From contig JANQJW010000031.1 in assembly GCA_028281445.1 (NCBI GenBank), forward strand, positions 62,001 to 126,000: a stretch of 64,000 bases of DNA, read 5' to 3'. Positions 50,976 to 59,480 of the stretch are shown here, one piece after another. Made by a program: the position numbers and the translations under genes. The stretch is from Planctomycetota bacterium. GTDB taxonomy: Bacteria; Planctomycetota; PLA2; JAEUHO01. The notes under the pieces were generated by a model. It was not told where the DNA came from, did no database searches, and saw nothing but the letters and a program-made list of their open reading frames with translations. How positions within the stretch are numbered: position 1 is the first letter of the stretch; each line of letters opens with the position of its first letter.

Positions 50976-52025
50976 ATGTCCGAGACCGCACACGAGACCG
51001 CAGCCGTGGCCGACTTCCGCAGCGACACCGTCACGCGCCCGACGCCCGCAATGCGCCAGGCCATGGCCGATGCCGTGGTCGGAGATGACGTCCTCGGCGA
51101 CGACCCCACCGTGCGGGAGCTGGAGCAGGAAGTCGCCGGCCTCTTTGGTCGTGACGACGCGCTCTTCGTTCCGTCCGGGTCGCAGGGCAACCAGATCGCT
51201 GCGCACCTCCACACGGCACCGGGTCAGGAAGTCGCCGTGGGAGCCAACGCCCACACCTACGACTGGGAGCTGGCGGGACTCGCCGCGCTCTCCGGGCTGC
51301 AGGCGCGGCCGCTGCTCGCCGACCGCGGGCGCATCGACCCTGACGAGGTGCGCGCCACCCTGCGACCCGCGGGCGGATTCCGACCGGCGTGCCTGCTGCT
51401 CGCCCTGGAGAACACGCACAACTTCCACGGCGGCGCCGTCGTGCCGCTGGATCACATGCGCCTGCTCCATGGCATTGCCAAGGAGAAAGGCGCGAAGGTT
51501 CATCTCGACGGCGCCCGGCTGTGGAACGCCAGCGCCGCGTCCGGCGTGCCGCTGGCCGACTATGGGGCCGTCGCCGACACGATCATGGTGTGCCTCTCGA
51601 AGGGGCTCGGTGCGCCCATCGGCAGCTTGTTGATCGGGGATCGCGACTTCCTCGTCGCCGCACGGGAGGTGCGGAAGATGTTCGGCGGCGGGATGCGCCA
51701 GGTGGGTGTGCTGGCTGCGCCGGCTCTGGTTGCGTTGCGCGAGCAGCGGGCGGGACTCGCCGGCGACCACGCGCGTGCGGCCAGGCTGGCCGAGGGCTTC
51801 CTCGCCCATGACGGGGTGTCGCTGCCCTATGGTCCCGTGGAAACGAACATCGTCTTCGTACGCGTCGAAGGCAGGGACGCGGCGGGAATCGCCGAGGCGC
51901 TCGGCCGTACGGGCGTGCTCACGATCGCCACGGGTCCAGAGACCCTGCGCTTCGTGACCCACTACGACGTGGGGGACGAGGACGTGGACAAGGCGCTGGA
52001 GGCCTTCGGCGACGCGCTTCGGTAG
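50976..52025 (+). CDS. ltaE: Low-specificity L-threonine aldolase
   Basis: 349 residues. PLP-dependent cleavage of L-threonine or allo-threonine to glycine and acetaldehyde. Family landmarks: FRSDTVTRPTPAMRQAMADAVVGDDVLGDDPTV at the start, FVPSGSQGNQIA, ALENTHNFHGG, VHLDGARLWNAS and the PLP lysine in CLSKGLGAPIGSLLIG, then RKMFGGGMRQVGVLAA. Length and motif order are normal. It sits downstream of the secreted GspG-like protein, same strand, with a TAGGCT box 29 nt before the ATG. Confidence 0.93.
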   Translation: MSETAHETAAVADFRSDTVTRPTPAMRQAMADAVVGDDVLGDDPTVRELEQEVAGLFGRDDALFVPSGSQGNQIAAHLHTAPGQEVAVGANAHTYDWELAGLAALSGLQARPLLADRGRIDPDEVRATLRPAGGFRPACLLLALENTHNFHGGAVVPLDHMRLLHGIAKEKGAKVHLDGARLWNASAASGVPLADYGAVADTIMVCLSKGLGAPIGSLLIGDRDFLVAAREVRKMFGGGMRQVGVLAAPALVALREQRAGLAGDHARAARLAEGFLAHDGVSLPYGPVETNIVFVRVEGRDAAGIAEALGRTGVLTIATGPETLRFVTHYDVGDEDVDKALEAFGDALR

Positions 52026-52050
52026 GCGGCGCGACGCCGGGAGAACGTCG

Positions 52051-53187
52051 ATGCCCGGTACCGTGCTGCGGATCATCACCCGCCTGAACCTCGGGGGACC
52101 GCTGCGCCAGCTCACGGGCCTGGTTCCGCGCTTGCCCGAGCACAGGTGGGACGGGCCTGTGATCGCCGGCCGGGTCGAGCGACACGAACCCGACGGGGGG
52201 CGCGCACTCGAAGACGTCGGCGCGCGGTTGCTGCGCGTGCGCGCGCTGAAGCGCGGCATCGATCCGTCCGCCGACGCGCGCGCGTTCCGCATCCTGCTTG
52301 CGGCGATTCGCCACCACAGACCCGACGTCGTCCACACGCACACGGGCAAGGCGGGCGCGCTCGGGCGTCTTGCCGCGCGCGCCGCCGGCGTCCCCGCGGT
52401 GCACACGTACCACGGCCACCACCTCGAAAGTGCGCTGCTGAAGGCGGGACTCGCGCGCTACGCGGAGAAGCTGCTCGGACGCATCACGGCGGCGGCCGTC
52501 TGCCTGACGCCGCGCCAGCAGCGCGACGTGGTCGATGTGCACCGCGTGCTGCCGCCGGAGCGGGCGCATGTCATCGGGCCCGGCATGGACCTTGCCGCCT
52601 TCCGGGCGCGCGCCCGGAAGCCCCGGCCTCCTGCGATGGCGTCACCGGATCCAGAGCGTCCGCACTTCCTGTGGACCGGGCGCTTCGTCGCGGTGAAGGA
52701 CCCCGCGCGCCTCGTCGAGGCAGTCGCGCTCTCGGAAGGGCGTTTCCGCGTCACGATGCTCGGCCAAGGCCCGCTCCTGCCCGGGGTTCGCGCGACGGTG
52801 CGGGCGCACAGCCTCGAGGATCGCATCGACCTCCCCGGCGCTGTCGAGGACGTGGCCCCATGGCTCGCGGCGGCCGACGGCCTCGTGCTGTGCTCGCGCA
52901 GCGAGGGGGCGCCGCTCTCCGTCATCGAGGCGATGGCGCTCGGCAAGCCGGTCGTCGTGACCACGGTCGGCGGCCTGCCGGATCTCGTCGCCCACGAGCG
53001 TACGGGGCTCTGGGTGCCACCGCGTGACGCCCTGCCCCTGGCGCACGCGCTCGACCGGCTGGCCGACGATGCCGCGCTCCGCCTGGCGCTCGGTCGGGAG
53101 GCGGCTACGGGGGTAGACGACCGGTTCGGCGCGGACCGGCTCGCCGCGGAGACCGCAGCCCTCTACGAACAGGTCGTGGCGAGCTAG
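52051..53187 (+). CDS. Glycosyltransferase family 4 protein
   Basis: 378 residues with GGGAG upstream. GT-B fold: the N-terminal half starts VLRIITRLNLGGPLRQLTGLVPRL and holds VHTHTGKAGALGRLAARAAGVPAVHTYHGHH. The C-terminal half carries WTGRFVAVKDPARLVEAVALS, and the donor-binding E-x7-E in SEGAPLSVIEAMALGKPVVVTTVGG. It would transfer a sugar from a nucleotide donor, perhaps for polysaccharide or lipid glycosylation. No other cell-wall gene is adjacent; the neighbours are threonine aldolase and lipA. Confidence 0.9.
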   Translation: MPGTVLRIITRLNLGGPLRQLTGLVPRLPEHRWDGPVIAGRVERHEPDGGRALEDVGARLLRVRALKRGIDPSADARAFRILLAAIRHHRPDVVHTHTGKAGALGRLAARAAGVPAVHTYHGHHLESALLKAGLARYAEKLLGRITAAAVCLTPRQQRDVVDVHRVLPPERAHVIGPGMDLAAFRARARKPRPPAMASPDPERPHFLWTGRFVAVKDPARLVEAVALSEGRFRVTMLGQGPLLPGVRATVRAHSLEDRIDLPGAVEDVAPWLAAADGLVLCSRSEGAPLSVIEAMALGKPVVVTTVGGLPDLVAHERTGLWVPPRDALPLAHALDRLADDAALRLALGREAATGVDDRFGADRLAAETAALYEQVVAS

Positions 53188-53208
53188 GGGCGCAGCCCGC
53201 GGCACGGG

Positions 53209-53214
53209 TACGAT
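53209..53214 (+). promoter_or_regulatory. Candidate -10 box (TACGAT), leaderless promoter
   Basis: TACGAT ends 8 nt before GTG 53223 of lipA, with no ribosome site between. Confidence 0.35.
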
Positions 53215-53222
53215 CTCGTGCC

Positions 53223-54158
53223 GTGAACGACAGCGTCCATCCCATGAAGGACCCGAGCCTCAAGGCGCCCGGTGCGCCCCGCGAACGGCTCGCCCCGTGG
53301 CTGAAGAAGCGGCTCCCGCCCCAGGACACCGTGCAGCAGGTCCGCAAGCTCGTGGACGGGCTGGAGCTGAATACGGTGTGCCAGAGCGCGCGCTGTCCCA
53401 ACCTCAACGAGTGCTGGTCGCGCAAGGCTGCGACCTTCATGATCATGGGCGACATCTGCACGCGGACGTGCCGCTTCTGCACGGTTCCCAAGGGCAAGCC
53501 GCTGGCGCTCGACGAGCGCGAGCCCGAGCACGTGGCCGAGGCCGCCGAACGCCTGGGGCTACGCCACGTGGTCGTGACGAGCGTGGACCGGGACGACCTG
53601 CCGGACCAGGGTGCCGGCCACTTCGCATCGACGATCCGGTCCATTCGGAGCCGCCTGCCCGAGTCCGTGGTCGAGGTCCTGACGCCTGACTTCCGTGGCG
53701 ACCACACGTGCATCGACATCGTCGCGGACGCCGGCCCCGACATCTTCAACCACAACCTCGAGACGATCCCGCGCCTCTACCGCCGCGTCCGTCCGGGGGC
53801 GTCATACGAGGGCAGCCTCGAGCTGCTGCGGCGCGTCAAGGAGCGCAGGCCTGAGCAGTTCACGAAGTCCGGGCTGATGCTCGGGCTCGGCGAGTCGGCC
53901 GAGGAGCTCGACCAGGTCCTCCAGGACCTGCGCGCCGTGAACGTGGACATCCTGACGCTCGGGCAGTACCTGCGACCGAGTCTGGCCCAGCTCCCGGTCG
54001 AGCGCTTCATTCCTCCGGATGAGTTCGCGCGGTGGGAGGCCCGCGGGCGCGAGCTGGGCTTCCGGGCTGTTGCAAGCGGGCCCTTCGTGCGCTCGTCCTA
54101 CAACGCGGACGAGGTCTACGAGGCCTTGGGCACGCGTAGCGGGGCAGGCAGCCGGTGA
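53223..54158 (+). CDS. lipA: Lipoyl synthase
   Basis: 311 residues from GTG 53223 (ATG 53244 is an alternative). Radical-SAM enzyme that inserts two sulfurs into octanoyl groups. The auxiliary cluster motif is C-QSAR-C-PNLNE-C (NTVCQSARCPNLNECW), the radical-SAM motif is CTRTCRFC (CxxxCxxC), and the C-terminal serine ligand lies in RSSYNADE. KSGLMLGLGE and LGQYLRPS are family blocks. It overlaps the next gene by 4 bp. No lipB is in the window. Confidence 0.96.
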   Translation: MNDSVHPMKDPSLKAPGAPRERLAPWLKKRLPPQDTVQQVRKLVDGLELNTVCQSARCPNLNECWSRKAATFMIMGDICTRTCRFCTVPKGKPLALDEREPEHVAEAAERLGLRHVVVTSVDRDDLPDQGAGHFASTIRSIRSRLPESVVEVLTPDFRGDHTCIDIVADAGPDIFNHNLETIPRLYRRVRPGASYEGSLELLRRVKERRPEQFTKSGLMLGLGESAEELDQVLQDLRAVNVDILTLGQYLRPSLAQLPVERFIPPDEFARWEARGRELGFRAVASGPFVRSSYNADEVYEALGTRSGAGSR

Positions 54159-54946
54159 GTCGCTCCGGACTGGTCACGCTCCTCACGGACTTCGGCCCGG
54201 GCAGCGTCTATGTCGGGCAGATGCACGGCGTCATTCATCGGCTCTCGCCCGGGGCCCGCATCGTCGACCTCGCGCACGACTGCCCGCCGGGGGTCGTGGC
54301 GGCTGCCAGCTACATCCTCATGCGGTCCTACGTGCACTACCCCAAGGGCACGGTTCACGTCGCGGTTGTAGATCCGGGGGTGGGCAGCTCGCGGGCGATC
54401 CTCGCCGCGCGCGCGGACGACCACACGTTCATCGCGCCGGACAACGGCTTGCTGGGCGGCGTGCTCGCGGGCGCCGAAACGTCCGAGATCCGCAGGGTCG
54501 AGAACAAGGACCTCATGAACGACCCGGTCTCGAAGACGTTTCACGGCCGGGACATCTTCGCGCCCGTCGCAGCCCGTCTCGCCATGGGGACGCCGCTCAC
54601 GGAGGTGGGGCCGGAAGCCGAGGCGGAGATCGCGCGTCCCGGTCCCGAGATAGACGGTGACGGCGTCACGGGGACCGTCTTGATCGTCGACCGGTTCGGC
54701 AATCTGATCACGGACATTCCGCGTCCGGCATTGCAGGCCATCGGCGAGCCGTCTCGCATCCGGGTCCGCGTCGGGGCGGCCTTCATCGACGGCATGGCGC
54801 AGACGTTCTCTGACGTGCCCAAGGGCGTTGCGCTCACATACGTCGGGAGCGGCGACCACCTGGAAGTCGCCGTCAACGGCGGACGTGCGAGCGACCTCCT
54901 CGGGATCAAGGTCGGCGATCCGATCCGCGCGGAGAAGCGGCTCTGA
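54155..54946 (+). CDS. SAM hydrolase (SAM hydroxide adenosyltransferase, DUF62)
   Basis: 263 residues from GTG 54155. The N-terminal TLLTDFGPGSVYVGQMHGV, VDLAHDCPPG, VHVAVVDPGVGSSR and APDNGLL blocks and the C-terminal VLIVDRFGNLITDI are those of the DUF62/adenosyl-chloride family; members without the halogenase loop hydrolyse SAM to adenosine and methionine. Coupled to lipA upstream (4 bp overlap) and larC downstream (1 bp overlap). Its partnership with two cofactor-assembly genes is unusual. Confidence 0.9.
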   Translation: MSRSGLVTLLTDFGPGSVYVGQMHGVIHRLSPGARIVDLAHDCPPGVVAAASYILMRSYVHYPKGTVHVAVVDPGVGSSRAILAARADDHTFIAPDNGLLGGVLAGAETSEIRRVENKDLMNDPVSKTFHGRDIFAPVAARLAMGTPLTEVGPEAEAEIARPGPEIDGDGVTGTVLIVDRFGNLITDIPRPALQAIGEPSRIRVRVGAAFIDGMAQTFSDVPKGVALTYVGSGDHLEVAVNGGRASDLLGIKVGDPIRAEKRL

Positions 54947-56166
54947 TGACGCGCGTCGCGTTCGTCGATGCGCCGGCGGGTCTGGCGGGCGACATGTTCC
55001 TGGGCGCCCTCGTCGACGCGGGCCTGCCTGTCGACGTGCTCGAAGACGCCGTGCGCGGCATGGCCCTGGACCGGGTCGAGTTGCGGGTGGACCGCGTACA
55101 GCGAGGCGCACTCACCGCGACGAAGGTCGACGTGTGCCGCGATGGGCGTCCGATCGAGGGCGCCCACGACGCGCACGCGCATGATCCGGACCGGCACCAC
55201 CACGGCCACCGGGATCTGAAGGGCGTGCTGCACGTGCTCGGCCATCTCGGCGACCTGGAGGCGCAGCCGCTGTCCCAGGCCGCCGCGGCGTTTCGTGCGC
55301 TGGCCGAGGCGGAGGCGCGCGTGCACGGTACGACACCGGACGAGGTGCACTTCCACGAGGTAGGGGCCGCGGACGCGCTCGTCGACATCGTGGGGACGTG
55401 TATCGGCCTGCATCACCTCGGCGTCGACGAGGTCCGGGTTTCGCCCCTGCCGTGGAACCGCGGAACGGTCGAGACGGCCCACGGCACGATGCCGCTGCCC
55501 GCGCCCGCAACCGCGTACCTGCTCGAAGGTCATCCGAGCGTGCCGAGCGAGGAGAGCTACGAACAGGTGACGCCGACGGGCGCCGCTCTGGTGCGTACGT
55601 TGAGCGCGGGAAGCGAGATCCCGGCGGGCTTCGTACCCAAGGCCGGAGGACTCGGAGCCGGCACGTACGACAAGTCGCGGCTGCCCAACGTACTGCGCGT
55701 CGTGCTCGGTGAGGTCCCCGAGGAGACCGCGCAGGCGACCGTCGTGCTCATCGAGACCAACCTGGACGACGCATCGGGCCAGGTCGTGGGTCGCGCGATC
55801 GAGCGGGTGCTATCCGAGGGTGCGCTCGACGCATGGTGCACGCCGATCACCATGAAGAAGGGACGGCCGGGAGTGGTGCTCTCCGTGCTCGCACGGCCTG
55901 CCGATGTTGCCGACCTCGAGGCCGTGTTGTTCCGCGAAACGCCCACGCTAGGAACGCGCCGGCGTGTACTCGAGCGCACGGAGCTCACGCGCCGCCACGA
56001 GACCGTCGAGACCGAGTTCGGCGCCGTGCGCGTGAAGGTGCGCGAGACGCCCGACGGTCCGGAGGCCACACCGGAATACGAGGACTGCCGTGCCCTCGCC
56101 GACGAGAAGGACGTTCCGTTACGCCGGATCCTCGACGCTGCCCGGCGTGTCTGGGAGCGCGATTGA
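54946..56166 (+). CDS. larC: Nickel insertion protein LarC
   Basis: 406 residues. LarC uses CTP to insert nickel into the pincer (NPN) cofactor of lactate racemase-type enzymes. Seen here: FVDAPAGLAGDMFLGALVDAGLP at the N-terminus, a His-rich stretch (DAHAHDPDRHHHGHRDLK) for metal, VHFHEVGAADALVDIVGT, PLPAPATAYLLEGHPS and ETNLDDASGQVVG. It is full length rather than split into LarC1/LarC2 by a frameshift. larA, larB and larE are not in the window. It overlaps the previous stop by TGATG, and its last 48 bp overlap a convergent gene. Confidence 0.93.
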   Translation: MTRVAFVDAPAGLAGDMFLGALVDAGLPVDVLEDAVRGMALDRVELRVDRVQRGALTATKVDVCRDGRPIEGAHDAHAHDPDRHHHGHRDLKGVLHVLGHLGDLEAQPLSQAAAAFRALAEAEARVHGTTPDEVHFHEVGAADALVDIVGTCIGLHHLGVDEVRVSPLPWNRGTVETAHGTMPLPAPATAYLLEGHPSVPSEESYEQVTPTGAALVRTLSAGSEIPAGFVPKAGGLGAGTYDKSRLPNVLRVVLGEVPEETAQATVVLIETNLDDASGQVVGRAIERVLSEGALDAWCTPITMKKGRPGVVLSVLARPADVADLEAVLFRETPTLGTRRRVLERTELTRRHETVETEFGAVRVKVRETPDGPEATPEYEDCRALADEKDVPLRRILDAARRVWERD

Positions 56167-57087
56167 GGGAGGCGCCGACGCAGCCCACCAGCAGCAGAAC
56201 GTCGCGGTGAACACCGGCGCCAGCGCCCAGAACGAGCGCGCTTCGTGCAGGATGTAGCTCTTCACGGAGTAGGCCAGCACGAGGACGGGTAGATACATCC
56301 AGAGCCAGCGCACCCACGCAGGCAGCGTGCGGTAACGCGTCACGAAGATCAGAAGGAACGGCACGATGAAGGGCGCCTGGAACCACGCGACCTTCGCCCA
56401 CTCCTGCACCGCCCAGGGGGTGTCGCCGTCGATGTGCGCGCGGTCCGTGCCCAGGTGCCAGCGAACGAACAGCGGGATCGCCAGTGCCGCGACCAGCATG
56501 GCGATTCCGCGCAGGAAGTTCGCACCGAAGGGACGGCCGCGCTGCAGCGCATAGAGCCCCCAGAGCACGGGGACCAGCGCGTGCTTCTCCCAGACGAGAC
56601 CCGTCACAAGGCAGAGAATGACCAGCGCCTTCCAGCTCCAGTCCCTCTGGACGCCTCGGAGCAACAGACAGAACAAGCCGACGCCCCAGAACTCGTAGGG
56701 GTGGTGGTAGTAGATGAGGAACAGCGCGTTGGCGAGCGCACCGAGGAGAATGGCGCCGAGCAGCGCGGTGCGTTCGTTTGCGAGCGCTCGTAGCCAGGCG
56801 AAGTGGGCCCACGTCAGGAACAGCAGGGACAGAAGCGTGCTCGCGAAGAACACCGTTCGGATGGGCACGTCCCCCTTGACGCTGATGCCTTCCATCGCGA
56901 CCGAGATGAGCCAGAGCTTGTACTGGTAGGGATCGGCGGCTTCGTTCTGGAGTACGCGCTCGTGCAGCCACTCCTTCTGCTCGGCTTTCGGCAAGTCGAT
57001 GCTCTGCCAGTGCGCCTGCACCATCCAGAGCGTCACGCCCACCAGCAGCACGAGCGAGAGCAAGGCATCGCGTCGCGGGGCGTTCAT
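56119..57087 (-). CDS. Multi-pass membrane protein (possible GT-C-like)
   Basis: 322 residues with about 8-9 TM helices spread over the whole length (from LLSLVLLVGVTLWMV to AYSVKSYIL... FWALAPVFTATFCCWW). Charged loops with DPYQYKLWLIS and YYHHPYEFWGVG resemble the periplasmic loops of GT-C-type glycosyltransferases, but the Asp pair expected after the first helix is unclear. Its ATG at 57087 overlaps the stop of the aminotransferase gene, so the two are co-translated; its 3' end runs 48 bp into larC on the other strand. Confidence 0.7.
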   Translation of the reverse strand: MNAPRRDALLSLVLLVGVTLWMVQAHWQSIDLPKAEQKEWLHERVLQNEAADPYQYKLWLISVAMEGISVKGDVPIRTVFFASTLLSLLFLTWAHFAWLRALANERTALLGAILLGALANALFLIYYHHPYEFWGVGLFCLLLRGVQRDWSWKALVILCLVTGLVWEKHALVPVLWGLYALQRGRPFGANFLRGIAMLVAALAIPLFVRWHLGTDRAHIDGDTPWAVQEWAKVAWFQAPFIVPFLLIFVTRYRTLPAWVRWLWMYLPVLVLAYSVKSYILHEARSFWALAPVFTATFCCWWAASAPPSIALPDTPGSVEDPA

Positions 57088-58223
57088 GCGGGTTCGTCCA
57101 GGACCGCGGCAAGCCCCTCCAAGGCCTGCGCCAGGTCGGCTTCCTCGAGCAGGAAGGAGATGCGCAGGGCATCGAGAACCTGGAAGAACGAGCCCGGCAC
57201 GACCCGGATGCCGAGTCGCTCGTACGCACGCGCGGCGATGCGGTCGCCGTCGGTGGGCCCGGGGCCGACGATGCGCACGAGGCCGGTGAGGCCGCCGTGC
57301 GGCTTCGTCCACGCGACCCGCGGGTTCTCCTGGACCCAGGCGTCGACCTGCGCGGCCCGCTCGGCCGCGAGACGCCGCAGGGCCTCGGTGCGAGCGGCGG
57401 CATGGGGCAGGAACGCGAGCGCGTCGAGGATCGGGCCGGGCGGCAGCACGGGGTGGACGAGATCGTCCCAGACCTCGATCTGGTGGATGTGCGCAGGCGA
57501 GCCGAGGATCCAGCCGGCGCGCAGGTCGCCCAGGCCGTGCACCTTGGTGAGGCTGTTCGTCGTGATGATCCGCGGGTGGCGCGTGGCGGCCGTGGGGCGC
57601 GGCTGTGGATCGAAGTCCGCGTAGACCTCGTCGACGAGGATGACCGCGTCGTGGGCCTCGGCGGCGTCGATCAGGTGCGCGTAGTCCTCGTCGGTCAGGC
57701 GCAAGCCCGTCGGATTGTGCAGGTCCGTGACGGCGATGAGCCCCGTGCTGGCCTGCACCGACCGCGCCAGGGCGTCGGGATCGATCCGTCCGTCCTGGAG
57801 CCGCCTGAAGGTTGCGAGCCCGGCGCCGACGGCGTTCGCCAGGGCGTGCAGGGCCTCGTAGGCCGGCGTCTCGGCGGCGACGTGCGTGCCGCGCGCGAAG
57901 GCGAAGTACACGGCGAAATTGGCGTGCGAGGTACCGGCGGCCAGGTGCACGCAGGCGGGCTCGAGGCCATGGTGCGCGGCAAGCGCCGACTTCAGGGCGA
58001 CCTCGCCTGCGCCGAACTCAGGGGGAGGAGCGAGACCGAGCTTCTCGCGCTCCTCGGTCGAGAGGGGCGCCAGGCCGCTCAGGCCGAGATTGAGCGAGCC
58101 CGGACCCAGATGGGCCTTGGCCCAGCGCATGTACGGGAACGGCGCATCGCGATACGCATCGGAGGCGAGCGGTTCGGAGCGCGGAGCGCCGTGCTCCGCC
58201 GCAGCGGCGTCGTCCGTGGGCAT
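57084..58223 (-). CDS. PLP-dependent aminotransferase (fold type I)
   Basis: 379 residues from ATG 58223. Fold type I with SLNLGLSGLAPL, AAGTSHANFAVYFAFARGTHVAAETPAYEALH, LHNPTGLRLTDEDY, LVDEVYADFDP and the PLP lysine in TTNSLTKVHGLGDLRAGWILGS. It differs clearly from the aminotransferase at 47404 and is probably a MalY/PatB-like or histidinol-phosphate-like enzyme acting on an unknown amine. Coupled by ATGA to the membrane protein gene. Confidence 0.85.
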   Translation of the reverse strand: MPTDDAAAAEHGAPRSEPLASDAYRDAPFPYMRWAKAHLGPGSLNLGLSGLAPLSTEEREKLGLAPPPEFGAGEVALKSALAAHHGLEPACVHLAAGTSHANFAVYFAFARGTHVAAETPAYEALHALANAVGAGLATFRRLQDGRIDPDALARSVQASTGLIAVTDLHNPTGLRLTDEDYAHLIDAAEAHDAVILVDEVYADFDPQPRPTAATRHPRIITTNSLTKVHGLGDLRAGWILGSPAHIHQIEVWDDLVHPVLPPGPILDALAFLPHAAARTEALRRLAAERAAQVDAWVQENPRVAWTKPHGGLTGLVRIVGPGPTDGDRIAARAYERLGIRVVPGSFFQVLDALRISFLLEEADLAQALEGLAAVLDEPA

Positions 58224-58316
58224 GGGTAGCCTCGCGGTGGGTTCCGCCCGGTCCGCCGGGCGGGCAGTGAGCCTACCCGCAAGAGCGAGGAACCGGGCCC
58301 CGGACCGGAGGTGGAC

Positions 58317-59480
58317 ATGAACCGGTTGTCTTCTGCAACCCTGATCATCCTGGTCGTGCTGTTGGCCATGCTCGGGCCGGCCCGGGCCGAAGACGGCGAG
58401 CTGCCCAAGCCGGTGCCGACCGGAGAGCCGCCCGTCGCCCCCGCCGAGCCGGCGCTGGCCGTCATCCAGGGCAACCGCGTGAACGTCCGCGTCGGGCCGC
58501 GCGTGGACATGCGGCCCGTCACGCGCCTCGATGAGGGCGCCGTCGTGCTGATCGTGGAGCGCGTACCCGGCTGGTTCGGCGTGCGGATCCCGGCGGGCTT
58601 TCCGGCGGCCGCCAGCGCGCGCTACGTGCAGTTCGTGGGGGACGATGCGGTACGCATCAACGCGCGCCGGCTCAACTTGCGCGTGCATCCGCCGGAAGGC
58701 GACCGGCCCATGCCGGGTGCGTTCCGCGACCACCCGAACTTCGGCGCGGTGCTGCCCCTGATCGAGCGCGTGGGCGAGTGGGTCTGGGTCCTGGCGCCCG
58801 AGACGACCCGCGCGTACGTGAGTGCGAAGTTCGTCAAAGAGCTGGGCAGCGCTGCCGATCACGCCGAGCTGTTGAAGGCTGCGCAGGCCCGCCGCAAGAC
58901 CAAGGTCGAATCCTTGGCCGCGCAACGCCGCGAGCGGGCAGCGCAGGAGTCCGGCCAGCGCCTGCGCGAAGCGATCGGGACGGCGCAGCAAGCGCTCTAC
59001 CGTCTGCGGATCGAAGAGGGCATGGAGCGGTTGCCGGTGGTTCGCGTCATCAACGCCCTAGAAGCGGCGCTCGAGCAAGCCGGTCGTGCGCCCAAGTCGG
59101 TACGCAAGATCGCCTTCGTGTTGCGGCAGGATCTCGAGGGAGAGCTGGAGATCCGGATGGCGCGCAAGGATGCGGAGGTGGCTCGGATTCGGGGCTTGAA
59201 GCCGCCGCCGGAGCGCACCCCCGCACCGAAGTCGGCGACGGTGGTCGTGCGCGGCGGCATCAAGTGGGAAGCAGCACCCACATGGCGCAACGGCGGCGCG
59301 TACGTCCTCTGGTCAGGCGGCGAACCGACGCATGTGCTGCGCCTGACGACGGGGTTGCCGCATCCCGTGCCGGATCTCGCCGCGCACGCCGGCAAGGGCG
59401 TGCGCACGATCGAGGGCAGTCAGCCCGGCGAACGGGTGTTCGGCCTTCCGGTCATCGAGATCCGCTCGATCAAGGAGTAG
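58317..59480 (+). CDS. Secreted SH3-like domain protein
   Basis: 387 residues with GGAGG 6 nt before ATG 58317. Signal peptide 1-24. Two bacterial SH3-like repeats occur (about 50-110 QGNRVNVRVGPRVDMRPVTRLDEGAVVLIVERVPGWFGVRIP, and about 118-180 INARRLNLRVHPPEGD..., LIERVGEWVWVLAPETTRAYVSAKFV). A helical middle (185-290, coiled-coil-like) and a final beta domain (TVVVRGGIKWEAAPTWRNGGAYVLWSGGEPTHVLRL) follow. SH3b repeats usually bind peptidoglycan or act as targeting modules. It abuts the convergent gene at 59480/59481. Confidence 0.75.
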   Translation: MNRLSSATLIILVVLLAMLGPARAEDGELPKPVPTGEPPVAPAEPALAVIQGNRVNVRVGPRVDMRPVTRLDEGAVVLIVERVPGWFGVRIPAGFPAAASARYVQFVGDDAVRINARRLNLRVHPPEGDRPMPGAFRDHPNFGAVLPLIERVGEWVWVLAPETTRAYVSAKFVKELGSAADHAELLKAAQARRKTKVESLAAQRRERAAQESGQRLREAIGTAQQALYRLRIEEGMERLPVVRVINALEAALEQAGRAPKSVRKIAFVLRQDLEGELEIRMARKDAEVARIRGLKPPPERTPAPKSATVVVRGGIKWEAAPTWRNGGAYVLWSGGEPTHVLRLTTGLPHPVPDLAAHAGKGVRTIEGSQPGERVFGLPVIEIRSIKE

